From an uncultured Pelagibacteraceae bacterium (lineage in GTDB: Bacteria; Pseudomonadota; Alphaproteobacteria; Pelagibacterales; Pelagibacteraceae), in contig CACGEW010000003.1 in the NCBI GenBank assembly GCA_902572345.1, positions 48,177-112,176 on the forward strand: a stretch of 64,000 nt of DNA, written 5' to 3'. Under the pieces are notes generated by a model. The model saw only the letters and a list, made by a program, of their open reading frames with translations. It did not search any database and was not told where the DNA came from. This document shows positions 1 through 11,215 of the stretch, piece after piece. Position numbers and translations under genes: made by a program. Numbering within the stretch: position 1 is the first letter of the stretch; every line of letters starts with the position of its first letter.

Positions 1-191
1 AAGTTGCTTCTACAGAAGCTAGAGGAAATGCTACAGCAATAAATGCAACTGTTCCATTAGCAAATATGTTTGGGTACATAAATAATTTACGCTCTTCAAC
101 ACAAGGAAGAGCTCAATACACAATGCAGTTTAGTCATTATGATAAAGTTCCCCAAAACGTGCAGGATGAGGTAACAAAAAAATTAGCTTAA
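1..191 (+). CDS. fusA: Elongation factor G, C-terminal fragment (5' end outside window)
   Basis: Frame ending TAA at 189-191 translates to ...[62 protein letters not shown], the typical EF-G C-terminus. Confidence 0.93.
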   Translation, partial: VASTEARGNATAINATVPLANMFGYINNLRSSTQGRAQYTMQFSHYDKVPQNVQDEVTKKLA

Positions 192-194
192 TTT

Positions 195-503
195 ATGGAA
201 AATCAAAATATTAGAATACATTTAAAAGCATATGATAATAAAATCCTTGACCTCTCTACCGAGGAGATTGTTAATACTGCTAAAAGAACAGGCGCACAAG
301 TTAAAGGCCCCATACCTCTACCTACAAGAATAGAGAGATATACAGTTTTAAGATCACCACATATTGATAAAAAAAGTAGAGAACAATTTGAGTCAAGAAC
401 TCACAAAAGATTAATAGATATAATTGAACCAACACCACAAACTGTAGAGGCATTAATGAAATTAGATTTAGCTTCAGGTGTAGATATAGAAATAAAGATT
501 TAA
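195..503 (+). CDS. rpsJ: 30S ribosomal protein S10
   Basis: Protein motifs ([43 protein letters not shown]) and operon position. Confidence 0.98.
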   Translation: MENQNIRIHLKAYDNKILDLSTEEIVNTAKRTGAQVKGPIPLPTRIERYTVLRSPHIDKKSREQFESRTHKRLIDIIEPTPQTVEALMKLDLASGVDIEIKI

Positions 504-506
504 ATT

Positions 507-1211
507 ATGAGCATTGGCTTAATAGGAACAAAAATAGGAATGACCAGAGAATTTATGGATAGTGGTCAGTCTGTTCCTGTAACTGTGATTAAAGTCGAAA
601 AAGGTAGAGTGCTAGATGTTATATCTAAAGAAAAAAGAGGATACTCAGCTGTAAAAATAGGTTTTTTCAAACTTAAGAATTCAAAATTAACAAAACAAAT
701 GAAAGGATATTTTGCTAAAAAAAATACAGAGCCAAAAAAAATACTAAAAGAATTTAGAGTAGAAAATAATGATCAATATAAAGAAGGAAATGAACTTGGT
801 TTAGAGATTTTTAAAGATAAAAAGTTTTTAGACGTAAAATCGAGAACAATTGGTAAAGGTTTTGCTGGAGTAATGAAAAGATGGAATTTTGGTGGTTTAA
901 GAGCATCCCATGGTGTCTCTGTTTCACATAGGTCACATGGTTCAACAGGGCAAAGGCAAGATCCTGGAAAAGTATTTAAGGGAAAAAAAATGGCTGGTCA
1001 TATGGGCGATAAATTGAGAACAATGCTTAATTTAGAAATAGTAAAATCAGATTTAGAAAATAGCTTGTTATACTTAAAAGGTTCAATACCCGGATCAAAA
1101 AATTCAACAGTTTTATTAAGAGAGTCAGTAAAAAATGTTACTAGGAAAACGATTAAAGAAAAATATGAGGCAAAAATTAAAGCAGCTGCAGCTAAGAAAG
1201 GAAAAAAATAA
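507..1211 (+). CDS. rplC: 50S ribosomal protein L3
   Basis: GLIGTKIGMTREF, SHGVSVSHRSHGSTGQRQDPGKVFKGKKMAGHMG. Confidence 0.98.
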   Translation: MSIGLIGTKIGMTREFMDSGQSVPVTVIKVEKGRVLDVISKEKRGYSAVKIGFFKLKNSKLTKQMKGYFAKKNTEPKKILKEFRVENNDQYKEGNELGLEIFKDKKFLDVKSRTIGKGFAGVMKRWNFGGLRASHGVSVSHRSHGSTGQRQDPGKVFKGKKMAGHMGDKLRTMLNLEIVKSDLENSLLYLKGSIPGSKNSTVLLRESVKNVTRKTIKEKYEAKIKAAAAKKGKK

Positions 1212-1847
1212 ATGAAATTTCCACTTTTAAGCATCGACGGAGCTAAATCAGATTCAATTGAGATTTCGGATAAATTGGTTAAATTAAAAGTAAATCATAA
1301 ATTAATCAAATTTGTAATTGACTGGCAGTTAAACCACGCCAAACCAAGAACTGCTAAAACAAAACAAAGAAATCAAATTAAGGGTTCAACTAAGAAAATT
1401 GTGCCTCAAAAAGGTGGTGGTGGTGCCAGACACGCCAGCAGAAAAGCCCCATTGTTTGTTGGTGGAGGGGTAGCTCACGGACCTAAAGGATCTGTATATA
1501 AAGTTAAAAAAATTAATAAAAAAGTAAGAAAACTTGCTTTAGCTCAAACTCTGTCAAAAAAGAATTCAGACAAATCACTGCATATATTAGCTGATGTTAA
1601 AAAAGAAATTAAAAAAACAAAAGAATTTAATAAATTTTTGGAAAAAAATAAAATTTCAAATGTTTTGATAATTTCAGATAATGACTCTATGAAAAATATA
1701 AACAAATCAGCTCGAAATATCAAAAATGTCAAACTTATTAAAGATGAAGGTGCGAATATTTATGATTTATTCAAATTTAAAAATGTATTGATCACATCTT
1801 CCTCAGCAAAAAAGATACAAGAAAGAGTTCTCAATGAAAAAAATTAA
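1212..1847 (+). CDS. rplD: 50S ribosomal protein L4
   Basis: KGSTKKIVPQKGGGGARHASRKAPLFVGGGVAHGPK; order L3-L4-L23. Confidence 0.97.
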   Translation: MKFPLLSIDGAKSDSIEISDKLVKLKVNHKLIKFVIDWQLNHAKPRTAKTKQRNQIKGSTKKIVPQKGGGGARHASRKAPLFVGGGVAHGPKGSVYKVKKINKKVRKLALAQTLSKKNSDKSLHILADVKKEIKKTKEFNKFLEKNKISNVLIISDNDSMKNINKSARNIKNVKLIKDEGANIYDLFKFKNVLITSSSAKKIQERVLNEKN

Positions 1848-2127
1848 TTATATAGACTCAATAAGAAATCCTATTATTACAGAAAAAGCTACAATTTTAT
1901 CAGAGCAGAACAAAACTGTATTTAAAGTACACGAAAAGGCAAATAAGAAAACTATAAAGAAAAATATTGAAAAATTATTTAAAGTTAATGTAATTAAAGT
2001 GAATATAATAAATCAAAAATCCAAACTTAAGATTAAACAAGGTAAAAAATCAATAAAAAGTGGATACAAAAAAGCAATCGTTACTTTAAAAAAAGGTCAA
2101 AGTATTGATTTAACTACAGGAATTTAA
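1834..2127 (+). CDS. rplW: 50S ribosomal protein L23
   Basis: IRNPIITEKATIL... motif; 14-nt overlap with rplD. Confidence 0.97.
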   Translation: MKKINYIDSIRNPIITEKATILSEQNKTVFKVHEKANKKTIKKNIEKLFKVNVIKVNIINQKSKLKIKQGKKSIKSGYKKAIVTLKKGQSIDLTTGI

Positions 2128-2130
2128 TTT

Positions 2131-2964
2131 ATGGCATTAAAAACTTTTAAACCCTACACAAAGTCAACTAGAGGCACTGTAGTTCTTGACAAAAGCAACC
2201 TTTGGAAAGGTGCCCCTTACAAGCCGTTAACAAAAGGACAAAATTTTACGGGAGGCAGAAATAATAATGGTCGTATCACATCACGTCATATAGGAGGAGG
2301 ATCAAAACACAAATACAGGGTAATTGATTTTTATAGAAAGAAAAAGAATGTTCCTGCAACAGTTGAAAGAATTGAGTATGATCCAAACAGAACAGCTCAT
2401 ATCGCCTTAATTTCTTACAAGGATAATGAAAAAGCTTACATCATTAGTCCGCAAGGTTTAAAACAAGGTGACACAATTGAATCAGGTAAAAATGTTGAAA
2501 TTAAAGTAGGTAATTCACTCGAGTTGAGAGATATTCCTCCAGGAACTTCAATACACAATGTAGAATTGATCCCAGGAAATGGAGCTAAGTTAGCAAGATC
2601 AGCTGGTTCATCTGTAACTTTGTCTGGTTATGATGGTGATTATGCAATTTTAAAACTTTCTTCAGGTGAAACAAGAAAAGTGAGTAGTTCATGCATTGCT
2701 ACAATAGGAATTGTGTCTAATCCCGATCAAAAAAATATTAAAATTGGTAAAGCTGGAAGAAATAGATGGAGAGGTAAAAGACCTCAAACGAGAGGTGTTG
2801 CAATGAACCCGGTTGATCACCCGCACGGAGGGGGTGAAGGTAAAACTTCGGGCGGAAGAAGTCCAGTTTCACCATGGGGCCAATCTGCAAAAGGTTTAAA
2901 AACTAGAAGACCAAAAAGAAGTGATAAATTTATAATTACTAGAAGAAAGAAAAGGAAGAAATAA
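2131..2964 (+). CDS. rplB: 50S ribosomal protein L2
   Basis: [44 protein letters not shown]. Confidence 0.98.
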   Translation: MALKTFKPYTKSTRGTVVLDKSNLWKGAPYKPLTKGQNFTGGRNNNGRITSRHIGGGSKHKYRVIDFYRKKKNVPATVERIEYDPNRTAHIALISYKDNEKAYIISPQGLKQGDTIESGKNVEIKVGNSLELRDIPPGTSIHNVELIPGNGAKLARSAGSSVTLSGYDGDYAILKLSSGETRKVSSSCIATIGIVSNPDQKNIKIGKAGRNRWRGKRPQTRGVAMNPVDHPHGGGEGKTSGGRSPVSPWGQSAKGLKTRRPKRSDKFIITRRKKRKK

Positions 2965-3272
2965 TGACTAGATCTGTTTGGAAAGGGCCTTTTGTACATC
3001 CAAGTTTATTAAAAAAAATAGATAAACTTAAAGATGCTCCAAATAAAAAACCAATTAAGACTTGGTCAAGAAATTCTACAATAATTCCAGATTTTGTTGG
3101 ACATAGTTTCATGATACATAATGGTAAATCTTTCATTCCTATCACTATCTCCGAAGAAATGGTTGGACATAAATTAGGTGAATTTGCACCAACAAGAACC
3201 TTTAAAGGACATACACCAGCAGATAAAAAAGCCGCTGCTCCAGCAGCCAAACCTGAAGGAGATAAAAAATAA
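2964..3272 (+). CDS. rpsS: 30S ribosomal protein S19 with Ala/Lys-rich C-terminal extension
   Basis: [38 protein letters not shown]. Confidence 0.98.
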   Translation: MTRSVWKGPFVHPSLLKKIDKLKDAPNKKPIKTWSRNSTIIPDFVGHSFMIHNGKSFIPITISEEMVGHKLGEFAPTRTFKGHTPADKKAAAPAAKPEGDKK

Positions 3273-3640
3273 TGGAAAAAAATATTTCTTTAGTAAAAGC
3301 TGTAAATAAAAACGTAAGAACAAGTCCAAGAAAATTAGCACTTGTGTGTAATTTTATAAAAGGAAAAAAAGCGGATATTGCTTTAAGAGATTTGGAATTT
3401 TCAAGAAAAAGAATAGCTAAAGAGGTAAGTAAAACAGTAAAATCAGCTATATCTAATGCAGAAAACAACAATCAGTTCGACATTGATAATTTATTTGTTA
3501 AAGAAGCTTATGTAGGGAAATCATTAGTAATGAAAAGATTTAGACCTCGAGCTAAAGGAAGAGCGAGCTCGATTAAAAAACCATTTAGCAGAATAACAAT
3601 CATATTAGAGGAAAAGAAAGAAAAAAAGGTAAGTAAATAA
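3272..3640 (+). CDS. rplV: 50S ribosomal protein L22
   Basis: [38 protein letters not shown]. Confidence 0.97.
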   Translation: MEKNISLVKAVNKNVRTSPRKLALVCNFIKGKKADIALRDLEFSRKRIAKEVSKTVKSAISNAENNNQFDIDNLFVKEAYVGKSLVMKRFRPRAKGRASSIKKPFSRITIILEEKKEKKVSK

Positions 3641-4326
3641 TGGGACAAAAAATTAATCCAATCGGTCTAAGATTAGGTATCAACAGAGGTTGGGACTCAA
3701 CATGGTTTGCAAAGAAAAAAGATTTTGGTCGATATTTAATAGAGGATTTTAAAATTAGAAACTATATAAAAAAGAATATAACCAATTCTGGTGTATCTGA
3801 AATAATTATTGAACGATCATCAAAAAAATGCACAGTTTCAATACATACTTCAAGGCCGGGTTTTGTTATTGGAAAAAAAGGGGCTGATATTGAAAAAATT
3901 AAAAAAAATATTATGAAGATTACCGATGGGGATGTAAATGTAAACATCAAAGAAATTAAAAAACCAGAATTAAATTCAAATTTAGTTGCTGAAAATATTG
4001 CTCAACAGTTAGTTAAAAGGGTTGCATATCGTAGAGCTATGAAAAGAGCTATGCAATCTGCAATGAGATTAAACGCAAAAGGAATAAAAGTTATGTTAAG
4101 CGGCAGATTAGCAGGAAATGAAATTGCAAGAACTGAATGGCTACGTGAAGGAAGTATCCCTTCACATACATTAAGAGCAGATATTGATTACGGATTTGCA
4201 GAAGCATTAACCACATATGGAATAATTGGAGTTAAAGTTTGGATTTATAAAGGTGAATTAATGGCAAAAGATGTTGAAAAAGAAAAAAAAGAAAGGGTAA
4301 AAAATGCTACAGCCAGTCAGAACTAA
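3640..4326 (+). CDS. rpsC: 30S ribosomal protein S3
   Basis: [26 protein letters not shown] domain [16 protein letters not shown]. Confidence 0.98.
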   Translation: MGQKINPIGLRLGINRGWDSTWFAKKKDFGRYLIEDFKIRNYIKKNITNSGVSEIIIERSSKKCTVSIHTSRPGFVIGKKGADIEKIKKNIMKITDGDVNVNIKEIKKPELNSNLVAENIAQQLVKRVAYRRAMKRAMQSAMRLNAKGIKVMLSGRLAGNEIARTEWLREGSIPSHTLRADIDYGFAEALTTYGIIGVKVWIYKGELMAKDVEKEKKERVKNATASQN

Positions 4327-4708
4327 ATATAGAAAAGCATTCAAAGGTCGAATTCATGGTAATGCCTCAAGAGCTGTAAAACTTAATTATGGTCAATTTG
4401 GCTTAAAAGCAGTTCAACCAGAACGAATTATAGGCAAACAAATTGAAGCGGCGAGAGTGGCCCTAACAAGATACATGAAAAGAACAGGTAAGGTGTGGAC
4501 AAGGATTTTTCCAAATATTCCAGTTTCAAAAAAACCAACAGAGGTCAGAATGGGAAAAGGAAAAGGTTCGCCCGAATACTATGCTTGTAGAGTTAAACCA
4601 GGAAGAATTATTTTTGAAATAGACGGTGTTTCAGAGGAAACTGCAAGGGAAGCCTTATATAAAGCTTCTGCTAAACTACCAATTAAAACAAAATTTGTGA
4701 AAAGATAA
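4304..4708 (+). CDS. rplP: 50S ribosomal protein L16
   Basis: [21 protein letters not shown]; 23-nt overlap with rpsC. Confidence 0.98.
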   Translation: MLQPVRTKYRKAFKGRIHGNASRAVKLNYGQFGLKAVQPERIIGKQIEAARVALTRYMKRTGKVWTRIFPNIPVSKKPTEVRMGKGKGSPEYYACRVKPGRIIFEIDGVSEETAREALYKASAKLPIKTKFVKR

Positions 4709-4896
4709 TGGCGAAAAAAAAAGAAGATAAAAAATTGACTAAAGATCAAGCAGAGAAAAAAATCTTAACATTAAAGAAAGATCTCCTTAACATTAGGTTT
4801 AAAAAAATTAATAATCAAATTACTAATCCTGCACAATATAATGAAATTAAAAAAAGTATTGCTAAATTGTATACAACTTTAAAAAATTCAAAATGA
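4708..4896 (+). CDS. rpmC: 50S ribosomal protein L29
   Basis: Size, position and [34 protein letters not shown] motif. Confidence 0.95.
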   Translation: MAKKKEDKKLTKDQAEKKILTLKKDLLNIRFKKINNQITNPAQYNEIKKSIAKLYTTLKNSK

Positions 4897-5123
4897 CAAA
4901 AAAAATTTTAAAAGGAATAGTAACTAGTGCAAAGAACAACAAAACAATTGTTGTTGAAGTTACTAGAAAATTTAAGCACCCTTTTTACGAAAAGGTGATT
5001 AAAAGATCTAAAAAATATCATGCACATGATGAAAAAAATAAGTTTAAAGAAGGGGAAAAAGTTTCAATAATTGAATGTAAACCATTTTCGAAGAAAAAAA
5101 CTTGGCAGGTAATAGAAAAATGA
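4893..5123 (+). CDS. rpsQ: 30S ribosomal protein S17
   Basis: [46 protein letters not shown] overlap with rpmC. Confidence 0.97.
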   Translation: MTKKILKGIVTSAKNNKTIVVEVTRKFKHPFYEKVIKRSKKYHAHDEKNKFKEGEKVSIIECKPFSKKKTWQVIEK

Positions 5124-5488
5124 TACAAATTCAAACAGAACTAACGGTAGCTGACAATACAGGCGCTAAAAGAGTTGAGTGTATAAAGGTACTTGGTGGA
5201 TCAAAAAGAAGATACGCATCAGTTGGTGATATAATCGTGATAAGCGTAAAGGATGCTATACCAAAAGGTAAGGTGAAAAAAGGCGCTGTTCACAAAGCAG
5301 TAGTGGTAAGAACAAGGAAAGAAATTTATAGAGATGATGGTTCAAAAGTACAATTTGATAAAAATGCAGTTGTTTTAACAGATGATAAAGGTGAACCAAT
5401 TGGTACAAGAATATTTGGTCCAGTAACAAGAGAACTTAGAACTAGAGGACATACAAAAATTATCTCTCTAGCTCCGGAGGTGCTTTAA
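5120..5488 (+). CDS. rplN: 50S ribosomal protein L14 (start set at [18 protein letters not shown], 122 aa)
   Basis: Canonical L14 N-terminus at 5120; the ORF-track start 5102 adds six upstream residues inside rpsQ. Confidence 0.97.
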   Translation: MIQIQTELTVADNTGAKRVECIKVLGGSKRRYASVGDIIVISVKDAIPKGKVKKGAVHKAVVVRTRKEIYRDDGSKVQFDKNAVVLTDDKGEPIGTRIFGPVTRELRTRGHTKIISLAPEVL

Positions 5489-5740
5489 ATGTTTTTAAAA
5501 AAGGGTTTACAAGTGAAGATTATATCGGGAAAAGATAAAGGTAAAACAGGTGAAATTTTAGAAATTAATAGAAAACTTAATACAGTAAAAATTAAATCGA
5601 TTAGTATGATAAAGAGACACACAAAACCAACAAAAGAAAATAAAGGTGGAATTATTTCAAAAGAGAGTTTTATTCATCAATCAAACGTAAAAAATTTAGA
5701 TACTCAAAAAAATGACAAGAAAGCGGTGGGTAAAAAATAA
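5489..5740 (+). CDS. rplX: 50S ribosomal protein L24
   Basis: KKGLQVKIISGKDKGKTGEILEI (KOW motif). Confidence 0.96.
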   Translation: MFLKKGLQVKIISGKDKGKTGEILEINRKLNTVKIKSISMIKRHTKPTKENKGGIISKESFIHQSNVKNLDTQKNDKKAVGKK

Positions 5741-6288
5741 TGCCAAGATTAAAAACAACATATGATAAAGAAATAGCCGTAAAGTTAATGAGCAAACTTT
5801 CATTGAAAAATAAACATGAAGTTCCAAAGATTGAAAAAATTATTTTGAATATGGGTCTTGGTGAAGATGCATCTGACGGTAAAAAACTAAAATCTTGTGC
5901 AGATGATATGGCTTTAATTGCAGGACAAAAACCAATAATTACAAAATTTAAAAAATCAATCTCTAATTTTAAAACAAGAAAAGGATCAAACGCAGGTATA
6001 AAAGTAACTCTGAGATCACAAAAAATGTACGAATTTATAGATAGATTAATTAATATTGCTTTACCAAGAATTAAAGACTTTAGAGGCCTATCTTCAAAAG
6101 GCATAGATAGTTCAAACAACTATTCTTTTGGTATTAAAGAACATATTGTTTTTCCTGAAGTAAATTTTGATAAAGTTGATAAAATTAGAGGTCTTGATGT
6201 AACAATAGTCACATCAAGTCAAAACAAGATGGGAACACTAGAACTTCTTAAAGAGTTCAATTTTCCTCTCAATGATAAGAAAAACTAA
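5740..6288 (+). CDS. rplE: 50S ribosomal protein L5
   Basis: VPKIEKIILNMGLGEA-like, ALPRIKDFRGLSSKGID, NYSFGIKEHIVFPEV. Confidence 0.97.
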   Translation: MPRLKTTYDKEIAVKLMSKLSLKNKHEVPKIEKIILNMGLGEDASDGKKLKSCADDMALIAGQKPIITKFKKSISNFKTRKGSNAGIKVTLRSQKMYEFIDRLINIALPRIKDFRGLSSKGIDSSNNYSFGIKEHIVFPEVNFDKVDKIRGLDVTIVTSSQNKMGTLELLKEFNFPLNDKKN

Positions 6289-6299
6289 AGAGGGTATAT

Positions 6300-6605
6300 A
6301 TGGCTAAAACAAGTGCGGTGCAGAAAAATTTAAAAAGAATTAAGCTAGTAAAGAGATACGCAAAAAAAAGAGCAGCATTAAAAAAAATTATAAATAATAG
6401 AAAATTAGAATTATCAGAAAGATTTGAAGCTCAATTAAAACTTAATAAATTGCCAAAAAATTCTGCAAAAATAAGAATAAGAAACAGATGTGAAGTTTCA
6501 GGCAGACCACACGGCGTTTACAGAAAACTAAGAATTTCAAGAATTGCACTTAGAGACATGGCGTCGTCTGGTAAAATTCCTGGAATAACAAAATCGAGCT
6601 GGTAG
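6300..6605 (+). CDS. rpsN: 30S ribosomal protein S14
   Basis: RCEVSGRPHGVYRKLRISRIALRDMASSGKIPGITKSSW. Confidence 0.98.
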   Translation: MAKTSAVQKNLKRIKLVKRYAKKRAALKKIINNRKLELSERFEAQLKLNKLPKNSAKIRIRNRCEVSGRPHGVYRKLRISRIALRDMASSGKIPGITKSSW

Positions 6606-6612
6606 GAGGAAA

Positions 6613-7011
6613 ATGACATTTACAGATCCAATTGGTGATATGTTTTCAAGAATAAGAAATGGTCAAATGAGATCATTAGACTTTGTTGAGATACCTTCAT
6701 CTAATTTCAGAAAAAATATTTTAGAAATATTAAAAAACGAAGGTTATATTAAAGATTTTTTTATAGAGAAAACAGAAAATAATAAAACAAGTCTCAAAAT
6801 TACTTTAAAATACTATGAAGGTGATCCCGTAATTAAAGAAATAAAAAGAATTTCAAAACCTGGCAGAAGAGTTTATTCAAGAGCAACAAGCATACCAAAA
6901 GTAATGAATGGTCTAGGTCTTGCAATTTTATCAACTCCAAAAGGTGTAATGAGTGATGTGGAAGCAAGAAAGAATAATGTAGGTGGAGAAATAATCTGTA
7001 GGGTGTTTTAA
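6613..7011 (+). CDS. rpsH: 30S ribosomal protein S8
   Basis: TDPIGDMFSRIRNGQ, ISKPGRRVYSRA, GLAILSTPKGVMSDVEARKNNVGGEIICRVF. Confidence 0.98.
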   Translation: MTFTDPIGDMFSRIRNGQMRSLDFVEIPSSNFRKNILEILKNEGYIKDFFIEKTENNKTSLKITLKYYEGDPVIKEIKRISKPGRRVYSRATSIPKVMNGLGLAILSTPKGVMSDVEARKNNVGGEIICRVF

Positions 7012-7553
7012 TGTCTAAAATTGGAAAAAAAAATATAATCATTCCGAAAGAGTCTTCTGTAAAAATTGAAGGCGCTAATTTAACTATCACAGGACCAAAA
7101 GGTACAAAAAAATTAACCATTAATGATAAAATATTTTCTTCAAAAATAAATGATAATGGATTTCAATTACTACCATTGGAAAAAAAGATTGATAAAAAAA
7201 CCTCAATAATGTGGGGCACTTATAGAAGTTTGATCAATAATGCTGTAACGGGTGTTTCAAGAGGTCACGAAAAAACTTTAGAATTAACCGGTGTTGGATT
7301 TAGAGCAAATTTAAAAAGCGATGTGTTAAATTTGCAACTAGGTTTTAGCCATGATGTAAATTTTAAAATACCCAAAGAGATAAAAATAACAGTTGAAAAA
7401 CAAACAATAATTAAAATAAATGGAGTTGATAAAGAATTAGTTTCTAAAATTGCTGCTGATATCAAAAATTTAAAACCTGTTGAGCCATATAAAGCAAAAG
7501 GAATAAAAGAAAAAGGTCAATTTGTTTTAAGAAAAGAAGGAAAAAAGAAATAA
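7011..7553 (+). CDS. rplF: 50S ribosomal protein L6
   Basis: [54 protein letters not shown]. Confidence 0.97.
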   Translation: MSKIGKKNIIIPKESSVKIEGANLTITGPKGTKKLTINDKIFSSKINDNGFQLLPLEKKIDKKTSIMWGTYRSLINNAVTGVSRGHEKTLELTGVGFRANLKSDVLNLQLGFSHDVNFKIPKEIKITVEKQTIIKINGVDKELVSKIAADIKNLKPVEPYKAKGIKEKGQFVLRKEGKKK

Positions 7554-7555
7554 CC

Positions 7556-7909
7556 ATGAAAAAGATTAGTAATAAAACAAAAAGAAAACTTAGAAATAGA
7601 AAAAAACTTAAGTCTGTCAATATTAACAGATATAGAGTTTCTATAACTAAGTCTTTAAACAATATTTCTGCTCAAATAATTGATGATAAGCAAAAAAAGA
7701 CATTAGTATCTGCATCTTCTATAGAAAAAGAGATAAAACAAAAGAAAATAAAAAAAATTGAAAAATCAAATTTAATTGGCGAAATTCTTGCTAAACGCGC
7801 AAAAGAAAAAAATATTAATGAAGTTTATTTTGATAGAGGCGCTTATAAGTATCATGGAAGAGTTAAGTTATTCGCTGAAACATTAAGAAAGAATGGATTA
7901 AAATTTTAA
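7556..7909 (+). CDS. rplR: 50S ribosomal protein L18
   Basis: [48 protein letters not shown]. Confidence 0.96.
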   Translation: MKKISNKTKRKLRNRKKLKSVNINRYRVSITKSLNNISAQIIDDKQKKTLVSASSIEKEIKQKKIKKIEKSNLIGEILAKRAKEKNINEVYFDRGAYKYHGRVKLFAETLRKNGLKF

Positions 7910-7910
7910 T

Positions 7911-8429
7911 ATGGCTGAGAATAAAAAAATTGAGAGTGATATAAAAGAAAAATTAGTTGCAATAAACAGAATTACCAAAGTTGTTAAGGGTGGTAGAAGA
8001 TTTGGTTTTGCTGCCCTCGTTGTTGTCGGAAATCTGAAGGGATCAATAGGAATAGGGCAAGGAAAATCTAAACAAGTGCCAGATGCTATTAAAAAAGCTA
8101 CTGAAGTAGCAAAAAGGAATTTGATTAAAATACCTTTAAAAGAGGGCAGAACTCTTCACCACGATGTAAAAGGTAAAAACGGCTCTGGAAAAGTTTTTTT
8201 AAGAGCCGCTCCGGCCGGTACAGGTATAATTGCCGGTGGAGCTATAAGATCAGTATGTGAAGTATTAGGAATCCAAGATGTAGTAGCAAAATCTCTTGGT
8301 TCTGCTAATCCACACAATGTTCTAAAAGCTTGTGTAAATGGTTTAAAATCTCAAAACTCACCAAAAATTTTATCAGCAATTAGAGGAAAAAAAATTTCTG
8401 ATATAATCCTAAAACGAGAGACTAAATAA
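7911..8429 (+). CDS. rpsE: 30S ribosomal protein S5
   Basis: [43 protein letters not shown]. Confidence 0.98.
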   Translation: MAENKKIESDIKEKLVAINRITKVVKGGRRFGFAALVVVGNLKGSIGIGQGKSKQVPDAIKKATEVAKRNLIKIPLKEGRTLHHDVKGKNGSGKVFLRAAPAGTGIIAGGAIRSVCEVLGIQDVVAKSLGSANPHNVLKACVNGLKSQNSPKILSAIRGKKISDIILKRETK

Positions 8430-8881
8430 TGCAATTAAATAACTTGATCAAAAATAATAGAAAAAAAATCAGAGTTGGAAGAGGCATTGGTTCTGGTAAA
8501 GGTAAAACCTCTTCTCGAGGTCATAAAGGTCAAAAATCTAGATCTGGTGTAGCAGTTAAAAGTTTTGAGGGTGGTCAAATGCCTTTATACAGAAGATTAC
8601 CAAAGAGAGGTTTTAAGTCTATTAATAGAGATAACATTGCTGTTTTAAATCTTTCAAAAATTCAAAATATTTTAGATAAGTTTAAAAACGATATTAAGGT
8701 AAATTTAGATTTAAAAACTCTTAAAGAAAAAAAGCTAATTAATAAAAAATTTTCAAAGCTTAAAATTTTAGGGTCTGGCGAAATTAAAAAGAATATAGAA
8801 ATTTCAGCTCACTTTGCTTCCAAAAATGCTTTATCTAAAATAGAAAAAGCTGGGGGAAAAATTAGTATAGTAAAAAAATAG
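8429..8881 (+). CDS. rplO: 50S ribosomal protein L15
   Basis: VGRGIGSGKGKTSSRGHKGQKSRSG, FEGGQMPLYRRLPKRGF. Confidence 0.97.
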   Translation: MQLNNLIKNNRKKIRVGRGIGSGKGKTSSRGHKGQKSRSGVAVKSFEGGQMPLYRRLPKRGFKSINRDNIAVLNLSKIQNILDKFKNDIKVNLDLKTLKEKKLINKKFSKLKILGSGEIKKNIEISAHFASKNALSKIEKAGGKISIVKK

Positions 8882-8887
8882 TAGGTT

Positions 8888-10192
8888 ATGTCTAGTGAAT
8901 CAATCAATACAGCTGGTGCATTTAGTCAAGCAAAAGATTTAAAAAATAGAATTTTTTTTACAATTTTAATTTTGATTATTTATCGCTTAGGAACTTATGT
9001 CCCTTTATCTGGAATAGACCCTTTAGCACTAAAAGAAATTATGTCTTCCAGTCAGAAGGGTTTACTTGGAATGTTTAATATGTTTTCAGGTGGAGCTGTA
9101 ACTAGAATGGCAATTTTTGCACTAGGTATTATGCCTTATATTTCTTCCTCAATTATTGTTCAATTATTAACAGGAGTTTCAGATTACTTTAAAAATCTTA
9201 AAGAACAAGGTGAAATAGGTAGAAAAAAAATTACACAAATAACTCGATACGGAACAGTTTTAATTGCTTGCTTACAAGGGTATGGAGTGTCAGTCGGATT
9301 AGAGAATGCTGGAAATTTAGTTATTGAACCTGGTATGTCATTTAGAATTATGACGACAATTTCACTTGTAGCGGGCACTACTTTTTTAATGTGGTTAGGT
9401 GAACAGATAACTTTAAGAGGAGTCGGTAATGGAATTTCTTTGATAATTTTCTCTGGAATTGTTGCTGAAATACCACGAGCCTTAGCATCAACTTTTGAAC
9501 TGGGAAGAACTGGGGCTTTATCTGCTGTAATGATTGTAGGGATATTTATTTTAGTTATATTGACAGTTTTATTTATAGTTTTCTTTGAAAGAGCAATGAG
9601 AAAGATACTAATTAATTATCCCAAAAGGCAAGTAGGAAATAAAATGTATGGAGGAGAGTCTTCGCACCTGCCTTTGAAAATAAATACTGCTGGAGTTATA
9701 CCCGCAATTTTTGCTTCCGCTCTTCTTCTCCTACCTATAACAATATCTAATTTTGGTTTCGCGGAGTCCGATACTTTTTTAAAAATATCATCAATGTTTA
9801 CCCAGGGGCAGCCCTTATATATGATGCTTTATGCATCTGGAATTATTTTCTTTTCATTTTTTTATACTTCTATAGTTTTTAATCCAAAAGAGACTGCAGA
9901 GAATTTAAGAAAATACGGTGGATATATTCCTGGTATACGACCTGGCGAAAGAACTGCAGAATATATTGATACAATATTAACTAGATTAACTACTGTGGGA
10001 GCTTTGTATCTTACATTCGTCTGTTTGATGCCTGAGTTCTTGATTGCTAAATATCCTATTCCATTTTATTTAGGCGGAACATCCATTTTAATTGTGGTTG
10101 TTGTTGCCATGGACACTGTAACTCAAGTTCAAACAAGATTAATGAGCTCTCAATACGAGTCATTAATAAAAAAAACAAAATTTGGTAAATAA
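8888..10192 (+). CDS. secY: Protein translocase subunit SecY
   Basis: RIFFTILILIIYRLGTYVPLSGID, LGIMPYISSSIIVQLL, PGERTAEYID. Confidence 0.98.
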   Translation: MSSESINTAGAFSQAKDLKNRIFFTILILIIYRLGTYVPLSGIDPLALKEIMSSSQKGLLGMFNMFSGGAVTRMAIFALGIMPYISSSIIVQLLTGVSDYFKNLKEQGEIGRKKITQITRYGTVLIACLQGYGVSVGLENAGNLVIEPGMSFRIMTTISLVAGTTFLMWLGEQITLRGVGNGISLIIFSGIVAEIPRALASTFELGRTGALSAVMIVGIFILVILTVLFIVFFERAMRKILINYPKRQVGNKMYGGESSHLPLKINTAGVIPAIFASALLLLPITISNFGFAESDTFLKISSMFTQGQPLYMMLYASGIIFFSFFYTSIVFNPKETAENLRKYGGYIPGIRPGERTAEYIDTILTRLTTVGALYLTFVCLMPEFLIAKYPIPFYLGGTSILIVVVVAMDTVTQVQTRLMSSQYESLIKKTKFGK

Positions 10193-10200
10193 TTAAGTTA

Positions 10201-10773
10201 ATGAATATTGTTATCTTTGGACCACCCGGAGCTGGTAAAGGTACTCAGTCTAATTTTATTGTTAAAAAATATAATCTCTATCAAGTATCAACAGGCGAGC
10301 TTCTAAGAAGAGAAATATTAAATAAATCAGCTCTAGGACAAAAAATAGAAACAATCATTAATTCTGGTAATTTGGTATCAGATCAAATTGTAAGTGATTT
10401 AATAGAAAAATATATATCTAATAAAATTTATAAGAATAGATTAATATTTGATGGTTATCCTAGAAATTTAATTCAAGTAAAAAATCTTGATAATTTGTTA
10501 AAAAAATATGAACAAAAAATAAACCTTGTTTTAAAATTATCAGTAAGTTTAGAAACTATAAAAAAAAGAATTATTGAAAGACAGTTATTAGAAAAAAGAG
10601 CAGATGATAAGGAGTCAATAGCTGTCAAAAGATATCAAATGTATGAAAAAAATATTGAGCCAGTTATAGAGTACTATAAACAATCTAATTTGTTGACAGT
10701 AGTTAATGGAGAGAAAACTATTGGTGAAATTAGTGATGAAATAAGCGGCTTAATTGAGAGTATCAAGGGTTGA
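10201..10773 (+). CDS. adk: Adenylate kinase
   Basis: IVIFGPPGAGKGTQS, STGELLRREI, IFDGYPRN. Confidence 0.97.
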   Translation: MNIVIFGPPGAGKGTQSNFIVKKYNLYQVSTGELLRREILNKSALGQKIETIINSGNLVSDQIVSDLIEKYISNKIYKNRLIFDGYPRNLIQVKNLDNLLKKYEQKINLVLKLSVSLETIKKRIIERQLLEKRADDKESIAVKRYQMYEKNIEPVIEYYKQSNLLTVVNGEKTIGEISDEISGLIESIKG

Positions 10774-10825
10774 CTTTAAGAGATTAGACAATATAAATAC
10801 GCAAGAAATAAAAACTCATTAATTT

Positions 10826-11209
10826 ATGGCTCGTATCGCAGGGATAAACATTCCACAAAACAAAGTTGTTAGCATAGCATTAACCTATATACACGGAATA
10901 GGTCTTTATTCATCAAAAAAAATTTGTAAAAAATTGGATATACCAGCCTCTAAAAGAGTTAACGAATTATCCGAGGAACAAGTTTTAAAAATAAGAGAAT
11001 TCATTGACGCAAATCATAAAGTTGAAGGAGATTTAAGGCGAGAAGTTTCAGTTAATATAAAAAGGTTGGTTGATTTAGCGTGTTATAGAGGATCAAGACA
11101 TAAAAAAAAATTACCTGTTAGAGGTCAACGAACTCAATGTAATGCTCGTACAAGAAAAGGTAAAGCGATAGCTATAGCTGGTAAAAAGTTAACACCACTT
11201 AAAAAATAA
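10826..11209 (+). CDS. rpsM: 30S ribosomal protein S13
   Basis: [39 protein letters not shown]. Confidence 0.98.
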   Translation: MARIAGINIPQNKVVSIALTYIHGIGLYSSKKICKKLDIPASKRVNELSEEQVLKIREFIDANHKVEGDLRREVSVNIKRLVDLACYRGSRHKKKLPVRGQRTQCNARTRKGKAIAIAGKKLTPLKK

Positions 11210-11215
11210 TTTTAA

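Noticed and set aside
5670-6119. 149-aa minus-strand ORF
   Set aside because: Antisense to rplX/rplE; no homology-like motifs
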